Of a stretch of DNA of 62,000 nucleotides, positions 10,092 through 20,358 are shown piece by piece. The stretch's first letter is position 1. Each line of letters begins with the position of its first letter. The stretch spans positions 1 through 62,000 of the forward strand of contig NW_026971566.1 in assembly GCF_963678635.1 (NCBI RefSeq). Reading direction: 5' to 3'. The translations under genes and the position numbers were made by a program. The notes below the pieces were generated by a model, which saw only the letters and a program-made list of their open reading frames with translations, was not told the origin of the DNA and did no database searches. Source of the stretch: Symsagittifera roscoffensis. Its lineage: Eukaryota; Xenacoelomorpha; Acoela; Convolutidae.

Positions 10092-10504
10092 CTGACCAAA
10101 AAACAAAGAAAATTTGACAACCCGAAACCGGTGACCGCCCAATCTCCAAACTGTAAGAAGTTTCCAAAACTTTTAAAACTCAAATTGTGCAATAAAATTA
10201 CATACGGTGTCTTATTGTATATCCCAACTCAAAGCAAGCTACAAGTGGTATTTTTTCCCGATACCACAAATTTTTGGGTAATTGTGAACGGATTGAAAAT
10301 CCAAAACATCGGATCATAGACAAGGGGTACTAGACTAGTTTTTTGGATTGGTTTGCGAGTCGAACCTGCTGACCAAAATTTTCCGAAAAATTTTGGGAAA
10401 AAACTAAGAAATTTCCAAAAAAATCGTCAAAACGTCCCCATAATTCTGCGAAACTGTGCTGTAACATGACACCAACCTTATGGTAAGTGGTCTGGTAGCG
10501 AAAT

Positions 10505-10582
10505 ATCAGGCAAATAAGTTGAGTTTTTTCATCCTCAGGTTTTTTCCGCGTGTGTTGTTGGAACTTAACCGATTTGCCTGAT
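10505..10582 (+). promoter_or_regulatory. leader hairpin 1
   Basis: ATCAGGCAAAT (10505-10515) pairs perfectly with ATTTGCCTGAT (10572-10582) over 11 bp. The conserved loop carries atcctcaggt. The structure is inferred from complementarity and from comparison with hairpins 2 and 3. Confidence 0.7.
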
Positions 10583-10699
10583 TCTCCAACCCCATTGGTA
10601 AACTTAAGGTTTACAACGACTTGATACCTGTTTGCATCCGTTCGCTTTTCAAAACATTCGTTTCGCAACGACTGACTAAGTGGTCCGGGACGGTAAAAC

Positions 10700-10774
10700 T
10701 AAGCAAGTTAAGTTGTTGTCTTTCATCCTCAGGTTTGCTCCGCGTGTGTTGTTGGTTTTCAACCGACTTGCTTA
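10700..10774 (+). promoter_or_regulatory. leader hairpin 2
   Basis: TAAGCAAGT (10700-10708) pairs with ACTTGCTTA (10766-10774); AGTTG inside pairs mostly with CAACC. Relative to hairpin 1 the A in gcaAat has become G and the opposite T has become C. Confidence 0.7.
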
Positions 10775-10893
10775 ATTCCCAAACCTCTTGGTAATTCGTC
10801 GAGCTACTAGCCGATTAGTAGTGACGCACCGTCGTACGATCGTTCAACAAATTTCGTAGGCCGTAACATCATCCTAAGTGGTCGGGAGGTGAT

Positions 10894-10972
10894 ATTAAGT
10901 AAGTTAAGTTGGTTTTATTCATCCTCAGGTTTACTCCGTGTGTGTTGTTTGATATCAACCGACTTACTTAAT
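10894..10972 (+). promoter_or_regulatory. leader hairpin 3
   Basis: ATTAAGTAAGT (10894-10904) pairs with ACTTACTTAAT (10962-10972), 11 bp. Relative to hairpin 2 the C in gCaagt has become T and the opposite G has become A, so pairing is kept. Confidence 0.7.
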
Positions 10973-11077
10973 CCCCAGCCCCATTGGTAACTTTACTCAC
11001 CGAAAACCGTTCCGAATCGCCCCGCAAACGCCCGATAACGTTAAGTATAGTTTGAGTTAAGTATAGACCCTAGAGCC

Positions 11078-14000
11078 ATGGATGAGAACTTTCAGAAGAG
11101 GGTTCAAAGGTTATTTGCGAAGCGAACCAAGCTTGAAAATGAACTGTACAAGTGCCATGAGATTATAATTGAGAACATTGAATGTCAGAGTCGCTCATCA
11201 AAGATTGACACTCAGATTCAGAATTGCAAGAGCCTGATAGAGACTGCAGTTGAAATAAATGAGGAATTGATTAAATTAGCTTCTAAAAGTGTTGATCCTG
11301 ATAAATTGATACCAGCGCAGGATATGTGGCTTCATACGGTTACATCAAGAAACGATACAGTTTTACAGAAGGCTGCATCATATAAAACTGGCTTAAACGT
11401 TGAACCTGAGGAAACAGAGCTTGACAATGTTTCAGAATCGTTAAGTACGATCGTAACAACACAACCACAAGATTCACATGAAGCAGATGCGCGCTCTAAG
11501 GTGTCGCGGTACAGTAGTCGACATCATAAATCAGGTTCGCATAAATCCAGTCGCTATACCGTCGCGCAGTCAAAAACATCAACTGAGAAGAGGCGAGATT
11601 TGGTGGTTTTGAAGAAGCAGCAGGAGGAACTTGAGAGACAAGCAAAGGTGTCATTGAAGTTGAAAGCGCAGCAAAATAAAATAAAAGAACAGCAAGGTAA
11701 TTTAGAGTTGGAAGAACTAGCTGAGGTACACCGCAAGAAACTGGCTGAAATTGAGTTAAAGGAATTCGAGTTGGAAGAAGAGCTTTCTGCAGCAAGTGAG
11801 AAGATAGGAAATGCTAGCGTAACACATGTTGACCCACAACGTACTGAACAATGGGTAGAAAACGTTGTCACTGAGCAAGAGCAGGCCGAAGTTGTTGCAA
11901 GCTCAGAGCAAAGTCATCCAGTAGTCGAGAGTTCCACTTTGATTGCTACTGATGTTTTGCAAGGGGTTGGTGCCGTCGTCAGCGGGGGTGCCGTCGTCAA
12001 CGCTGGTCAAACCACATACAGTGAACCGGGAGGCCACAATAGGAATCGAAATCAGGCTCAGAGATCAAGTTTGGTCCAATCGCGTCTGTCATTGCACTCA
12101 ATCGAGAACCCATCTAGTTTACCACAGTTCGTTGCCTCCAGCTCAAACTTTGTTACTCCACACTTAGCTTCAACACCTCATGCTGAAGTTTCGCAAAATC
12201 ACAATCTGATACCACAAGCAAGTGGTAGCATTCCCGCTTCAATGCCCTTTGGTAATCCCACCATTAATGTGGCACCGCCTTCTGTGTCGACCGTTACTAA
12301 TCCAGTTTCGCTTCCGGCGAGTCAACCTTTTGTTCCTCCATTAACCGTTCCGATTCCCATTTCGCTTCCGATTATTCAACCATTTGTCCCGTCAACCGTT
12401 CCTATTCCCTCTGTGCTTCCGGTCAGTCAGCCACATTCCGGCCCCGTTTCAACTGGGTATCAGCCGCCTGCAGCGCCATCCCATCAACCTATAAATGTTC
12501 CAAACAACCCAACAAGTTTCTCAAGTGAACACTATAACCCGTATAGCAGTTTGTGGAGACCTGCCGCGACTGCGCAAACGATGCCAGTTCCTCAATACTG
12601 CGCACCGCCCTCAAACGTTTTCTCAGTGACAACTCCTGTTGTTCCACCAAACACCGTAGTTCCTTATGCAAGTTTTGGGACTGTGTTTTACACCCAGCCG
12701 CAAACTCATCCAGTTGTTGAAACAGCGCATCAAGGTTATCCACCTACATATCCTGCGCCCACTACGGGCCCGTCTTACGTGCCTAATAGCGACGAACAAC
12801 CCATCTCGGCGAGAGAGTTAGCAGACATCATTCTGCATAGCCGCAAAGACCGTCTACCGGAGTTGAAATTGGAAGTGTTTGATGGAGAACCACTTAACTG
12901 GTATGAATGGTTCGGGCAGTTCCAAGCAACAGTTGATTCGGCTATGCTAACTGATGATGAAAAACTCAAATATCTGAAAACACACGTTAAAGACAAAGCC
13001 AAGAGTGCAATTGCGGAATACGGCTACAGTGGAGTGTTGTATAAGGATGCTCTAGCAACTCTCCAGAGAAAGTTTGGGCAACCTCATGTTGTAGTTGGTG
13101 CACATTTGGATAAGTTGAAGAATTTTCCCGCATTGAAGATGCACAACTCTGACCATGTTATAAGTTTTTCTGCGGTGATTTCTGGGCTCGTAGCTGTTTT
13201 TAGGTCTTTGTCGTTCAATGACGACTTGAAAAGTGTGAACCTATTAAATCAAGCCGTCAGTAAGCTTCCTCCAAATCTAAAAGAAGCATGGTCCATGCAT
13301 ACTGTTAGACAACATTGGCAGCGATTAACATTGCTAGACTTCAACGATTGGCTTAAGAATAAGGCAGAAGGCCATGAGCGATTGAAATCTTTAGTCAAAG
13401 TCGAGCAGCCAGTTAAACAAAAAGTAGTTACAAAAGTGCTTGCAGGTAACACTAAGGTAAGTTCTAAGGATGAGAAAAGTAGAGAAAAGACAAGGTTTCC
13501 TCCATGCTCGCTATGCAAAGGGCAGCATGCACTCTGGAACTGTTCCGTGTTCAAAGAGAAAAACGCAACACAGAGGGCTAAATATGTAGCAGAACAAAAG
13601 CTCTGTTTTTCTTGTTTACAAGGCAACCATACCTTCCGAAAGTGCCAAAAGGCAAGAAAATGCCCAAAACAGGACTGTGAGAGCACTCACAATGTGCTTC
13701 TTCATGGAGCCGAGAAAGTTTTCCCGCCCAAAGAGGCCGACCGATCACCATCGACTCAAACTAATACAAACACTACTTCTGCAAACAACGCAGCTTGTGT
13801 TAAACCTTGTGAGGGAACTGCAAAAGGTATTCTTCCCGTTGCGTTGGTAGATGTGTCCTCTGGTTCGGAAAATTCGAATGCACTAGCACTTTGTGACACC
13901 GGTTCCACTCATTCTTGGGTTTCCGCGGCACTCGTTGAACGTCTGAAATTAGTTGGCACGCCCGTAAATGTTACGACCGATGGTTTTAACTCAGCCAAGG

Positions 14001-17000
14001 TATCTAAAACTCAACGAGTTCACTTGAAAGTTTCCGCAAAGCCCAATGAAAGTGAATTTTCGTTTTCGTTTGTCGCTTTCGTTAAGCACAACATGTATAT
14101 AGGACCCGATGTTATAAACGTTTCCGAATTGCAAGTCAAATACCCGCAACTAGCCCCGTTAAAGACGACTGCGTATAATTACAAAGAGATTGAGATAGTT
14201 ATAGGACAGGACTTCTATCATGCGATAAGACCCCTCGAACATGTCTTCGGAGATGAACTTGACTCACCGTGCGCCGTCCGACTTCCGATAGGTTGGGTCA
14301 TTAGTGGTCCGTCTCCTGATCGTTCGTCCTTAAATTCTTCTTCCTTTAACTGCGTTACGGACGATACTTCTCTGACCGACCAAATCAAAACTTGGTATGA
14401 GTTAGAGTCGTATGGTGCGTTCAAGCAAGTAGATGCCCGTTCCGCCGCAGACAAGCGTGCTTTGTCGATCCTAAAAACTGAAACCGTTCACGATGGTGAG
14501 CGTTACACTGTACCGATGCTGTGGAGTGATAATGATGTTAGCTTGCCTAACAATTATTATTCTTCATTAGCCCAATTAAAGTCGTTAGAGAAAAGATTAG
14601 ATAGAGATCCGTTACTTCGCGAGAAGTATACCGAAACAATCAGAGAAGATATAAGTAAAGGATATGTCATAACCGTGAACCCGCACGATCCCAGCTCACG
14701 AGCCGAACGTGAGTGGTATCTTCCACACCATCCGGTTTTGAACCCGAACAAACCCGGCAAGGTGCGCCGTGTGCTCAATGGAGCATCCAAATTTCATGGC
14801 ACTTCCTTAAATAGATCTCTCTTGGTTGGCCCGGATCTCCTTCAAAATCTTATTTTTGTTCTGTTGAGGTTCCGTCAACACAAGTACGCCGTCTCAGCGG
14901 ACATAGAAGGTATGTTCTTACAAGTTGGAGTACTTGCGCGAGATCAACCGTCTCTCCGTTTTTTGTGGCGGGAGGACCCCACTTCAAGTGTGGTGGTTCA
15001 CCAATACACCCGTCATATTTTTGGCGCTCGTGATTCGCCAACTTGTGCGAATTTCGCGCTACAAAAAACTGCTTCTGATAATCAAGCTGAATACCCCGAA
15101 GCCGCTTCAGCCGTTGTCCAGAAGTTTTACATGGACGACTATCTTGACTCGTTCGAAAATACCGCTGACGCTCTTAGCCTAAGTAAAGACTTAGTCGCAA
15201 TGCTCAAATTAGGTGGGTTCAACCTGACAAAGTTTGTTAGCAATGTACCCGAAGTTACAACCGCTCTTAATCCGGACAACCGCGAGTCCAACCCGTCAGT
15301 TAAGGATATTTGTAAGAGTCCAGACCAATCGTCGCATGTTCTTGGTCTCAGGTGGGATCATGTAAAAGATACCCTAGTAGTAAGTAGAGGTGTTGATCGA
15401 CCACTAGATAAAGCAATTACTCAACGCACCGTGTTGAGTTTTGTTTCCTCAGTTTTTGATCCAATAGGACTGGTAGCTCCATATACTGTGAAAGCGCGCC
15501 TTTTACTAAAAGACATATGGAGAATCAGTGGTCAAAAGTGGGATGATGATCTCCCAGAGGAAATTAAACAGCAATTTCTAGATTGGCACTCAGGACTTCC
15601 ACTATTAGGTACTCTGGCGATACCTCGTAGCTACTTTACCGAACCTTTCGACCGCTGTGAACTTCACACGTTCGGTGACAGTTCGCAGGACGTTTTTTGC
15701 GCCGTATCGTTTCTCCGAGCCCGACTTGCTAAATCGCAAAAGACCGAGTTAGCTTTTGTATTTGGGAAAGCCCGTGTAGCGCCTATGAAGATGCTCTCCA
15801 TTCCCAAGTTAGAGCTTCAGGCTGCTCTGCTTGCGACTCGACTCAAAGAAGAGATTTTGAAAGCGCTTACTTTCAAAGTAAGCAATGTATTCATGTGGAC
15901 TGATTCTACCACCGTTCTCCAGTGGCTTAACTCGTGCAACAAACTTCCTGTGTTTGTTGGAAACCGCACTGGTGAAATCTTGGAGTCCACCACCATTGAT
16001 CAATGGAATCATGTACTCAGTGGCGATAACCCAGCTGATACCGGCACACGAGGGATTTCTTCGGAAGCCCTCAAGGATAGCAGCTGGGTTAGAGGCCCTA
16101 GTATATTGAGGACATGTGATTGGCCATTCAAGCCGAACACTGATGTCATCAAAAAGATCCAATTAAAAGGCCCACTCTGTGACATTGATACATGCCTTGA
16201 GACTGCATCTACGTTTGTTGTTGATGCTTCATCTGAGAAAGCGCCGTCGATCCGTCTGTTTAAAAATTGGGATCAATTCAGCTCAATTGTAAAGTACAAA
16301 CGTGTTTTAGCGTTTATGCTTCGTGTGCTACCATCGCATAAACACTTCCGTACAAAAACGCTTGAAATAACCGACCCGTCCGAGTTAGATATTGCCGAGC
16401 AGAAACTCATTTATCTCGCTCAGTCCGAATCATTTCCTGCCGAAGTGAAAATACTTCAGTCCGATAAACTGATAACAAAGAAAAGTCGGATTGCTAAATA
16501 TTCTCCGTTCATCGGCCCAGCTGGCATCCTGCGTTCAACTGGACGTATCAGCCGTCTTGTTGATACCGACTTTGATAGCAAACATCCAATAATACTGGAT
16601 GGTCGACACCGAGTTGCTCATATGTTGATTAGGCATATGCACTTTCAACATGCACATCAGGGGTTGGATTACCTGCGTGCTGTCGTTCAGTTGAAATACA
16701 TTGTTCTGAAGTTGCGCTGGTTACTTGGGAACATCGAAAATACTTGCATAACATGCCGTAAGCGCAAAGCAAAAACAGTTGTGCCCATTATGTCTGACCT
16801 ACCAATTGAAAGACTGGGTTACAAGCAGCCTCCCTTCTCCAACACAGGTGTTGATTACTTTGGCCCGTTTCAAGTGCCAATACGCCGAAGTACCGAAAAG
16901 AGATGGGGTTTCCTATTTACCTGCCTCACGACTCGAGCAGTTCACATCGAGTTGGTTCCATCTCTCGATACTAGTTCCTGCGTCATGGGCGTAGAGCGAT

Positions 17001-17752
17001 TTATTGCAAGGCGAGGTACCCCCAAAACCATTCTTTCTGACAATGGCACGAATTTTGTTGGTGCTCAAAAGGAGCTCCTATCCTGTGTCCAAAATTGGAA
17101 CAAAGTCGCCCCGGCCGTTTTCGTCCACAAAGGCGTTAAGTGGAAGTTTAACCCGCCCAGTGCCCCTCATCACGGTGGCGCCTGGGAGCGGCTAGTGAGA
17201 AGTGTTAAGCGAGTGTTGTACGACATATTAGGCAGCAGGAGATTAACTGAGGAAGTTCTAGGAACAACGCTCTGCCTAGTTGAACAATTACTTAACGCAA
17301 GACCGATCACTCCGGTCAGTTCCGATCCGCACGACCTAGAGGCACTCACCCCGAATCACTTCATTCTCGGTCACAGCGCAGCTAGCTTCCCGTCGCTAAG
17401 TTTCGAAGAAAACTTTGATCATAAAAAGCGTTACGCCAGAGCACAATCGTACGCTAACGCAGTTTGGTCACGCTGGCTGCGTGAATATGTACCATCTCTC
17501 AACAAGAGAGCAAAGTGGCATAATGATTCGGATGTCACACTGAAAACCGGCGACTTGGTTTGGGTAGTCGAACCCGACAGCCCACGTGGGCATTACCCAC
17601 TCGCCCGTATTGCTAAACTACACTACGGCAAAGACGGATGCGCCCGATCCGCCGATATCAAAACTGTTACGAGCGAGCTGACACGACCGACCGTAAAACT
17701 CGCACCTGTTCTTCCGTCTTTAGGGGCGGAGGATGTTGCAGCGCAAATGTAA
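11078..17752 (+). CDS. BEL/Pao Gag-Pol polyprotein, intact
   Basis: Single frame of 2224 residues, giving capsid, protease, reverse transcriptase/RNase H and integrase. Order seen: charged coiled-coil N-terminus (about 1-250); Pro/Ser-rich linker (about 320-580); Gag core of the DUF1759 type (about 590-760, with L-E-V-F-D-G and W-Y-E-W-F); zinc-knuckle cysteines from C810 and C843; aspartic protease with DTGS at 940-943; reverse transcriptase with catalytic YMDD at 1351-1354; Pao-type A17/RNase H region (F-D-P-I-G-L-V-A-P, T-F-G-D-S-S, W-T-D-S-T-T); integrase H2C2 zinc finger then the D1926, D1988, E2037 triad (V-D-Y-F-G-P, S-D-N-G-T-N-F, G-G-A-W-E-R); and a DUF5641-like C-terminus (G-D-L-V-W-V). 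No stop or frameshift separates Gag from Pol, as is normal for BEL elements. The ATG at 11078 was chosen because the frame opens there with a typical charged coiled coil; the stop overlaps the 3' LTR by 19 bp. Confidence 0.95.
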   Translation: MDENFQKRVQRLFAKRTKLENELYKCHEIIIENIECQSRSSKIDTQIQNCKSLIETAVEINEELIKLASKSVDPDKLIPAQDMWLHTVTSRNDTVLQKAASYKTGLNVEPEETELDNVSESLSTIVTTQPQDSHEADARSKVSRYSSRHHKSGSHKSSRYTVAQSKTSTEKRRDLVVLKKQQEELERQAKVSLKLKAQQNKIKEQQGNLELEELAEVHRKKLAEIELKEFELEEELSAASEKIGNASVTHVDPQRTEQWVENVVTEQEQAEVVASSEQSHPVVESSTLIATDVLQGVGAVVSGGAVVNAGQTTYSEPGGHNRNRNQAQRSSLVQSRLSLHSIENPSSLPQFVASSSNFVTPHLASTPHAEVSQNHNLIPQASGSIPASMPFGNPTINVAPPSVSTVTNPVSLPASQPFVPPLTVPIPISLPIIQPFVPSTVPIPSVLPVSQPHSGPVSTGYQPPAAPSHQPINVPNNPTSFSSEHYNPYSSLWRPAATAQTMPVPQYCAPPSNVFSVTTPVVPPNTVVPYASFGTVFYTQPQTHPVVETAHQGYPPTYPAPTTGPSYVPNSDEQPISARELADIILHSRKDRLPELKLEVFDGEPLNWYEWFGQFQATVDSAMLTDDEKLKYLKTHVKDKAKSAIAEYGYSGVLYKDALATLQRKFGQPHVVVGAHLDKLKNFPALKMHNSDHVISFSAVISGLVAVFRSLSFNDDLKSVNLLNQAVSKLPPNLKEAWSMHTVRQHWQRLTLLDFNDWLKNKAEGHERLKSLVKVEQPVKQKVVTKVLAGNTKVSSKDEKSREKTRFPPCSLCKGQHALWNCSVFKEKNATQRAKYVAEQKLCFSCLQGNHTFRKCQKARKCPKQDCESTHNVLLHGAEKVFPPKEADRSPSTQTNTNTTSANNAACVKPCEGTAKGILPVALVDVSSGSENSNALALCDTGSTHSWVSAALVERLKLVGTPVNVTTDGFNSAKVSKTQRVHLKVSAKPNESEFSFSFVAFVKHNMYIGPDVINVSELQVKYPQLAPLKTTAYNYKEIEIVIGQDFYHAIRPLEHVFGDELDSPCAVRLPIGWVISGPSPDRSSLNSSSFNCVTDDTSLTDQIKTWYELESYGAFKQVDARSAADKRALSILKTETVHDGERYTVPMLWSDNDVSLPNNYYSSLAQLKSLEKRLDRDPLLREKYTETIREDISKGYVITVNPHDPSSRAEREWYLPHHPVLNPNKPGKVRRVLNGASKFHGTSLNRSLLVGPDLLQNLIFVLLRFRQHKYAVSADIEGMFLQVGVLARDQPSLRFLWREDPTSSVVVHQYTRHIFGARDSPTCANFALQKTASDNQAEYPEAASAVVQKFYMDDYLDSFENTADALSLSKDLVAMLKLGGFNLTKFVSNVPEVTTALNPDNRESNPSVKDICKSPDQSSHVLGLRWDHVKDTLVVSRGVDRPLDKAITQRTVLSFVSSVFDPIGLVAPYTVKARLLLKDIWRISGQKWDDDLPEEIKQQFLDWHSGLPLLGTLAIPRSYFTEPFDRCELHTFGDSSQDVFCAVSFLRARLAKSQKTELAFVFGKARVAPMKMLSIPKLELQAALLATRLKEEILKALTFKVSNVFMWTDSTTVLQWLNSCNKLPVFVGNRTGEILESTTIDQWNHVLSGDNPADTGTRGISSEALKDSSWVRGPSILRTCDWPFKPNTDVIKKIQLKGPLCDIDTCLETASTFVVDASSEKAPSIRLFKNWDQFSSIVKYKRVLAFMLRVLPSHKHFRTKTLEITDPSELDIAEQKLIYLAQSESFPAEVKILQSDKLITKKSRIAKYSPFIGPAGILRSTGRISRLVDTDFDSKHPIILDGRHRVAHMLIRHMHFQHAHQGLDYLRAVVQLKYIVLKLRWLLGNIENTCITCRKRKAKTVVPIMSDLPIERLGYKQPPFSNTGVDYFGPFQVPIRRSTEKRWGFLFTCLTTRAVHIELVPSLDTSSCVMGVERFIARRGTPKTILSDNGTNFVGAQKELLSCVQNWNKVAPAVFVHKGVKWKFNPPSAPHHGGAWERLVRSVKRVLYDILGSRRLTEEVLGTTLCLVEQLLNARPITPVSSDPHDLEALTPNHFILGHSAASFPSLSFEENFDHKKRYARAQSYANAVWSRWLREYVPSLNKRAKWHNDSDVTLKTGDLVWVVEPDSPRGHYPLARIAKLHYGKDGCARSADIKTVTSELTRPTVKLAPVLPSLGAEDVAAQM
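17722..17733 (+). other. polypurine tract
   Basis: AGGGGCGGAGGA directly precedes the 3' LTR and would prime plus-strand synthesis. It also lies inside the last codons of Gag-Pol. Confidence 0.75.
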
Positions 17753-18227
17753 ATGTGCGAGAGTATAAATGCATATAAAAGTAAATACATACAGGGACAG
17801 TAGCCAAGCGTATACATGGTGCGTCCCGGCGGGTTTGGCGCCGGTTCGAATCCCGACTAGGTCATTTCCTTTCTAGAACTCGAATGTGCACCGAACTTGA
17901 TGGGATGCTCCGTAACCAGGTTCGGTCCCCCCAAAACCCATTTTAACCGTCTTTTCGCTCTAATTTGGTTCAGCCTTGGTTAAGGCTGACCTTTAAAAAG
18001 AGCAATTTGTCTCAAGGACAAATACTGGCCATTTTTGCAGCTTGCTTTGAGTTATGCAGTTTATTGTGGCCGATGTTACCGATGATAAAGCTTGTTAAAC
18101 ATTATAAAATTATCGTTATATTTTCAAATTTCCGTTATATTTCCGGAGTTATTTTGCCGAGAAAATACTCATTAATTAAAGTGTTTAAAAACCGTTTTTT
18201 TTATAATCTTGGAGATTGACGCGCACA
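17734..18227 (+). repeat. BEL 3' LTR
   Basis: 494 bp, identical to 9106-9599 except g for t at 17833. Contains the second copy of the tRNA-like module. Followed at once by the ATGAA target duplication. Confidence 0.93.
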
Positions 18228-18232
18228 ATGAA

Positions 18233-18415
18233 CTTGGATCATCAATATGAATTGAGTAAAGCTAAGTGCAAGCAAAAACTATATTTAGGATGCTTTTTGC
18301 CTTGTTTTAACAATCAAAATTTGTTTTTTCAATAAAAAACTTGTTTTTTTTTGTAACAGTAATGCCCGCATTGAAGTTCCATGAATAAAAATTGATTAAA
18401 ATTGAGTTTCCTACT
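18233..18415. other. receptor intron after the BEL insertion
   Basis: AT-rich, nothing recognised. Confidence 0.4.
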
Positions 18416-18553
18416 CAGTGTTCACAAAAGTGAAAACAAATCGATTATAATCAATAAAAAATGGATTATAATATTACTATTTTTTGAGGCAACAAAAATC
18501 ATTTTTTCATTCATTTTATTCTGTTTTTTTTTCTTTTACTTTTGTGGACACTG
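18416..18553. mobile_element. 138-bp MITE-like element
   Basis: Near-matching inverted ends: CAGTGTTCACAAAAGTGAAA at 18416 and the reverse complement of CAGTGTCCACAAAAGTAAAA at 18553. Ends beginning CAGTG suggest hAT affinity, but no 8-bp target duplication is visible. Internal sequence is AT-rich with no coding capacity. Confidence 0.55.
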
Positions 18554-19559
18554 ACAATGAAACTACATTATAGTAGCTTTTATCCACTTTGCTGAGATGC
18601 AAATTTCAACGCTTATAAAATCTTTTCTACGTTTTAAACTCGCATAACTCACTTGATAAATACAGAATTTCTTGCAAAACTTTGCACGACGCGCGAATCA
18701 AAATAATGTGAAAAAAAAATCCGTTTCAAGGTGATTTCCTACTTACTATAAAATCCATTATAATGGATTCCAAATGAATTATAATGCATTTTGTTTTGGC
18801 GAGAAAAAATTGGATTTGAATCCTTTTTAGTCCGATTTTTTTGTCTGAACGTAACACGGGAATCGATTATATTTACATCATTTTAGTCCACGAGAAACTA
18901 TTATAGTTGATCTTTTTTTCACTTTTCTTAAATGCGAGTGAAGTTAACAATTTCAAGTTCTAATAATACTTCATGCAAATTTTGTCAATCAATTGATCTC
19001 AGTATTCTTCTGATTACGCTCGGTGTCCGAATAACGACTTAGTATCCATTAATCAAGCGTAACTGGGGCTAAGGAAATTAGAAGACAAGGAAATAAATTG
19101 GACGAAGATAGTAACAGAATTTAGATGATAACTGTAAATAATTAGGATATAAATTAGGTTATTGAAGTCGCGGTTGGATAGTTTATGCATTTCAAAATGT
19201 ACTTTTTTTATAAAAAATTTATTTATGGATTACATTGTTACATTGATACTTTCGATCAATTCGTTAAAAATAATCCTTTTTTTGTTTTTTTTTGTAGCTT
19301 CATTCAAAAAAAATGATAACTCAATTTCTTATTGTCTAACTTCAGTTAGATACGGTCTTTAAATTAGCTTGTCGTCTAATTTTTTAGGTCTCACTGAAAC
19401 TATTTATATACGCTGTTTATTGTTTGTTTGCTCAAAACTGAACAGTAAGAGGTCGAGCTACCTATCAGTTCCCATTTTCTGTCAGTGGTTAAAAAGAGGT
19501 TTATGAAATTTCAATAATGAACCCCAGAAGTTTTTTGTTCTACATTTTCGCTTCAACAT
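18554..19559. other. AT-rich intron with repeated ATTATAATGGATT-type palindromes
   Basis: Contains a perfect 16-bp palindrome ATCCATTATAATGGAT at 18753-18768 and related gattataat words nearby. No exon is recognised. Confidence 0.5.
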
Positions 19560-19561
19560 TA

Positions 19562-19752
19562 CGAGGTCAAAATGTGCACTGGATAGGCGCACATTTTTGC
19601 GTCTGTATGTTCCTGGATTCCAGAGACAAGTTTTTAGCATGTTACAGTTTGATCGGAACGATCAAAGAGAATAAAAGTACAAAATAAGAACAAAGGGAGC
19701 GTCTTTGGTGCAGAACTTGCTTACAATTCACAAAATACACAGTTTGGCCTCG
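19562..19752. mobile_element. 191-bp TA-flanked MITE, copy 2
   Basis: Same family as 953-1144. The right end CACAGTTTGGCCTCG is exact; the left end CGAGGTCAAAATGTG has two changes. TA flanks at 19560-19561 and 19753-19754. Shares the internal ctgtatgttcctggattcc block with copy 1. Confidence 0.82.
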
Positions 19753-19981
19753 TAATGAACCCTTTGTTAAAAAATAAGCATCCAGCAGGTACAAGATTTG
19801 CCTTATAGTTTTAGCGGCACAGACTTAATGAGCAAGAAGCTTGCCTAACCTGACCTATTTAGTGGTGGAACATTTGTTCGGAAATGGCCTTCGAATTTTC
19901 GCCAAACACATTTGAACAATTGTCGAACAGTCGAATATTCAGTATTTTATTGGGTTTTCTGTTCTTGAAAAAAATTGAAGA

Positions 19982-20170
19982 TCAATATTGCTTTGAAAAT
20001 TTTTCATTTTTCTTGCAGAGTATTTTCATCTTCTCTCGATCTCCAGTAAGTTTTGGCCTTTTCTTGGTAACAACGCTTCCAGTAGGGCTGAAAGCACGCT
20101 CAAACGGGTTAGTCGAGAATGATATGCCTAAAATTGTTTTTGCCAGTTTCGGATACTCAATGTCAACAAC
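19982..20170 (-). pseudogene. hAT transposase C-terminal (dimerisation) fragment
   Basis: Minus-strand frame of about 62 codons ending at a stop (19982-19984). It reads Y-P-K-L-A-K-T-I-L-G-I, then N-P-F-E-R-A-F-S-P-T-G, then V-V-T-K-K-R. This matches the hAT dimerisation region pattern: P-x-L-A-x-x-x-L-x-I, then S-x-E-R-x-F-S-x-x-G, then K-R. An in-frame stop lies immediately upstream and no other transposase domain is seen, so this is a dead fragment. The TGCTCGTATC-type end at 20359 lies close by, but there is no evidence that it belongs to this transposase. Confidence 0.7.
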
Positions 20171-20358
20171 TCAATAAGACGCTGTCAAGTAAGATGCTGA
20201 CCGAATTTTCGCGATTGCTTAGAAAGTTTTCTTCGAACGAACAATTGAACGTTTGGTAGCATCACTACATCATCACTAAATGCATGCAATCAGCAAAGTA
20301 AAGGTTGTAGCGGTTATGCTGAGCGAGTTTGAGTGAGTTTGTGTATATCAAAACAACA

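Larger units (their letters stand above)
10484..10994 (+). repeat. three tandem leader repeats (period about 195 bp)
   Basis: Each copy opens with taagtggtc, has a conserved centre tcatcctcaggtt and ccgYgtgtgttgtt, and closes near ttggtaa. Copies begin near 10484, 10675 and 10874. Between the conserved blocks the sequence varies, except that the two stem arms vary together (see the hairpin entries). They end 83 bp before the Gag-Pol start. Confidence 0.85.
9101..18232 (+). mobile_element. full-length BEL/Pao LTR retrotransposon with target duplications
   Basis: Complete element: 5' LTR 9106-9599, primer-binding site 9603-9620, leader to 11077, one uninterrupted Gag-Pol frame 11078-17752, polypurine tract just before the 3' LTR 17734-18227. 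The host target ATGAA is duplicated (9101-9105 and 18228-18232). The LTRs are both 494 bp, start TGT and end ACA, and differ only at 9205/17833 (t/g). One difference in 494 bp and an intact frame mean a recent insertion that may still be competent. It sits in the same orientation as the receptor gene, inside that gene's last intron. Confidence 0.93.

Noticed and set aside
9721-10167. The whole 148-codon minus-strand frame in the BEL leader as one protein
   Set aside because: Only the part between the acceptor at 10092 and position 9850 has protein-like composition; the ends read through intron-like and leader sequence.
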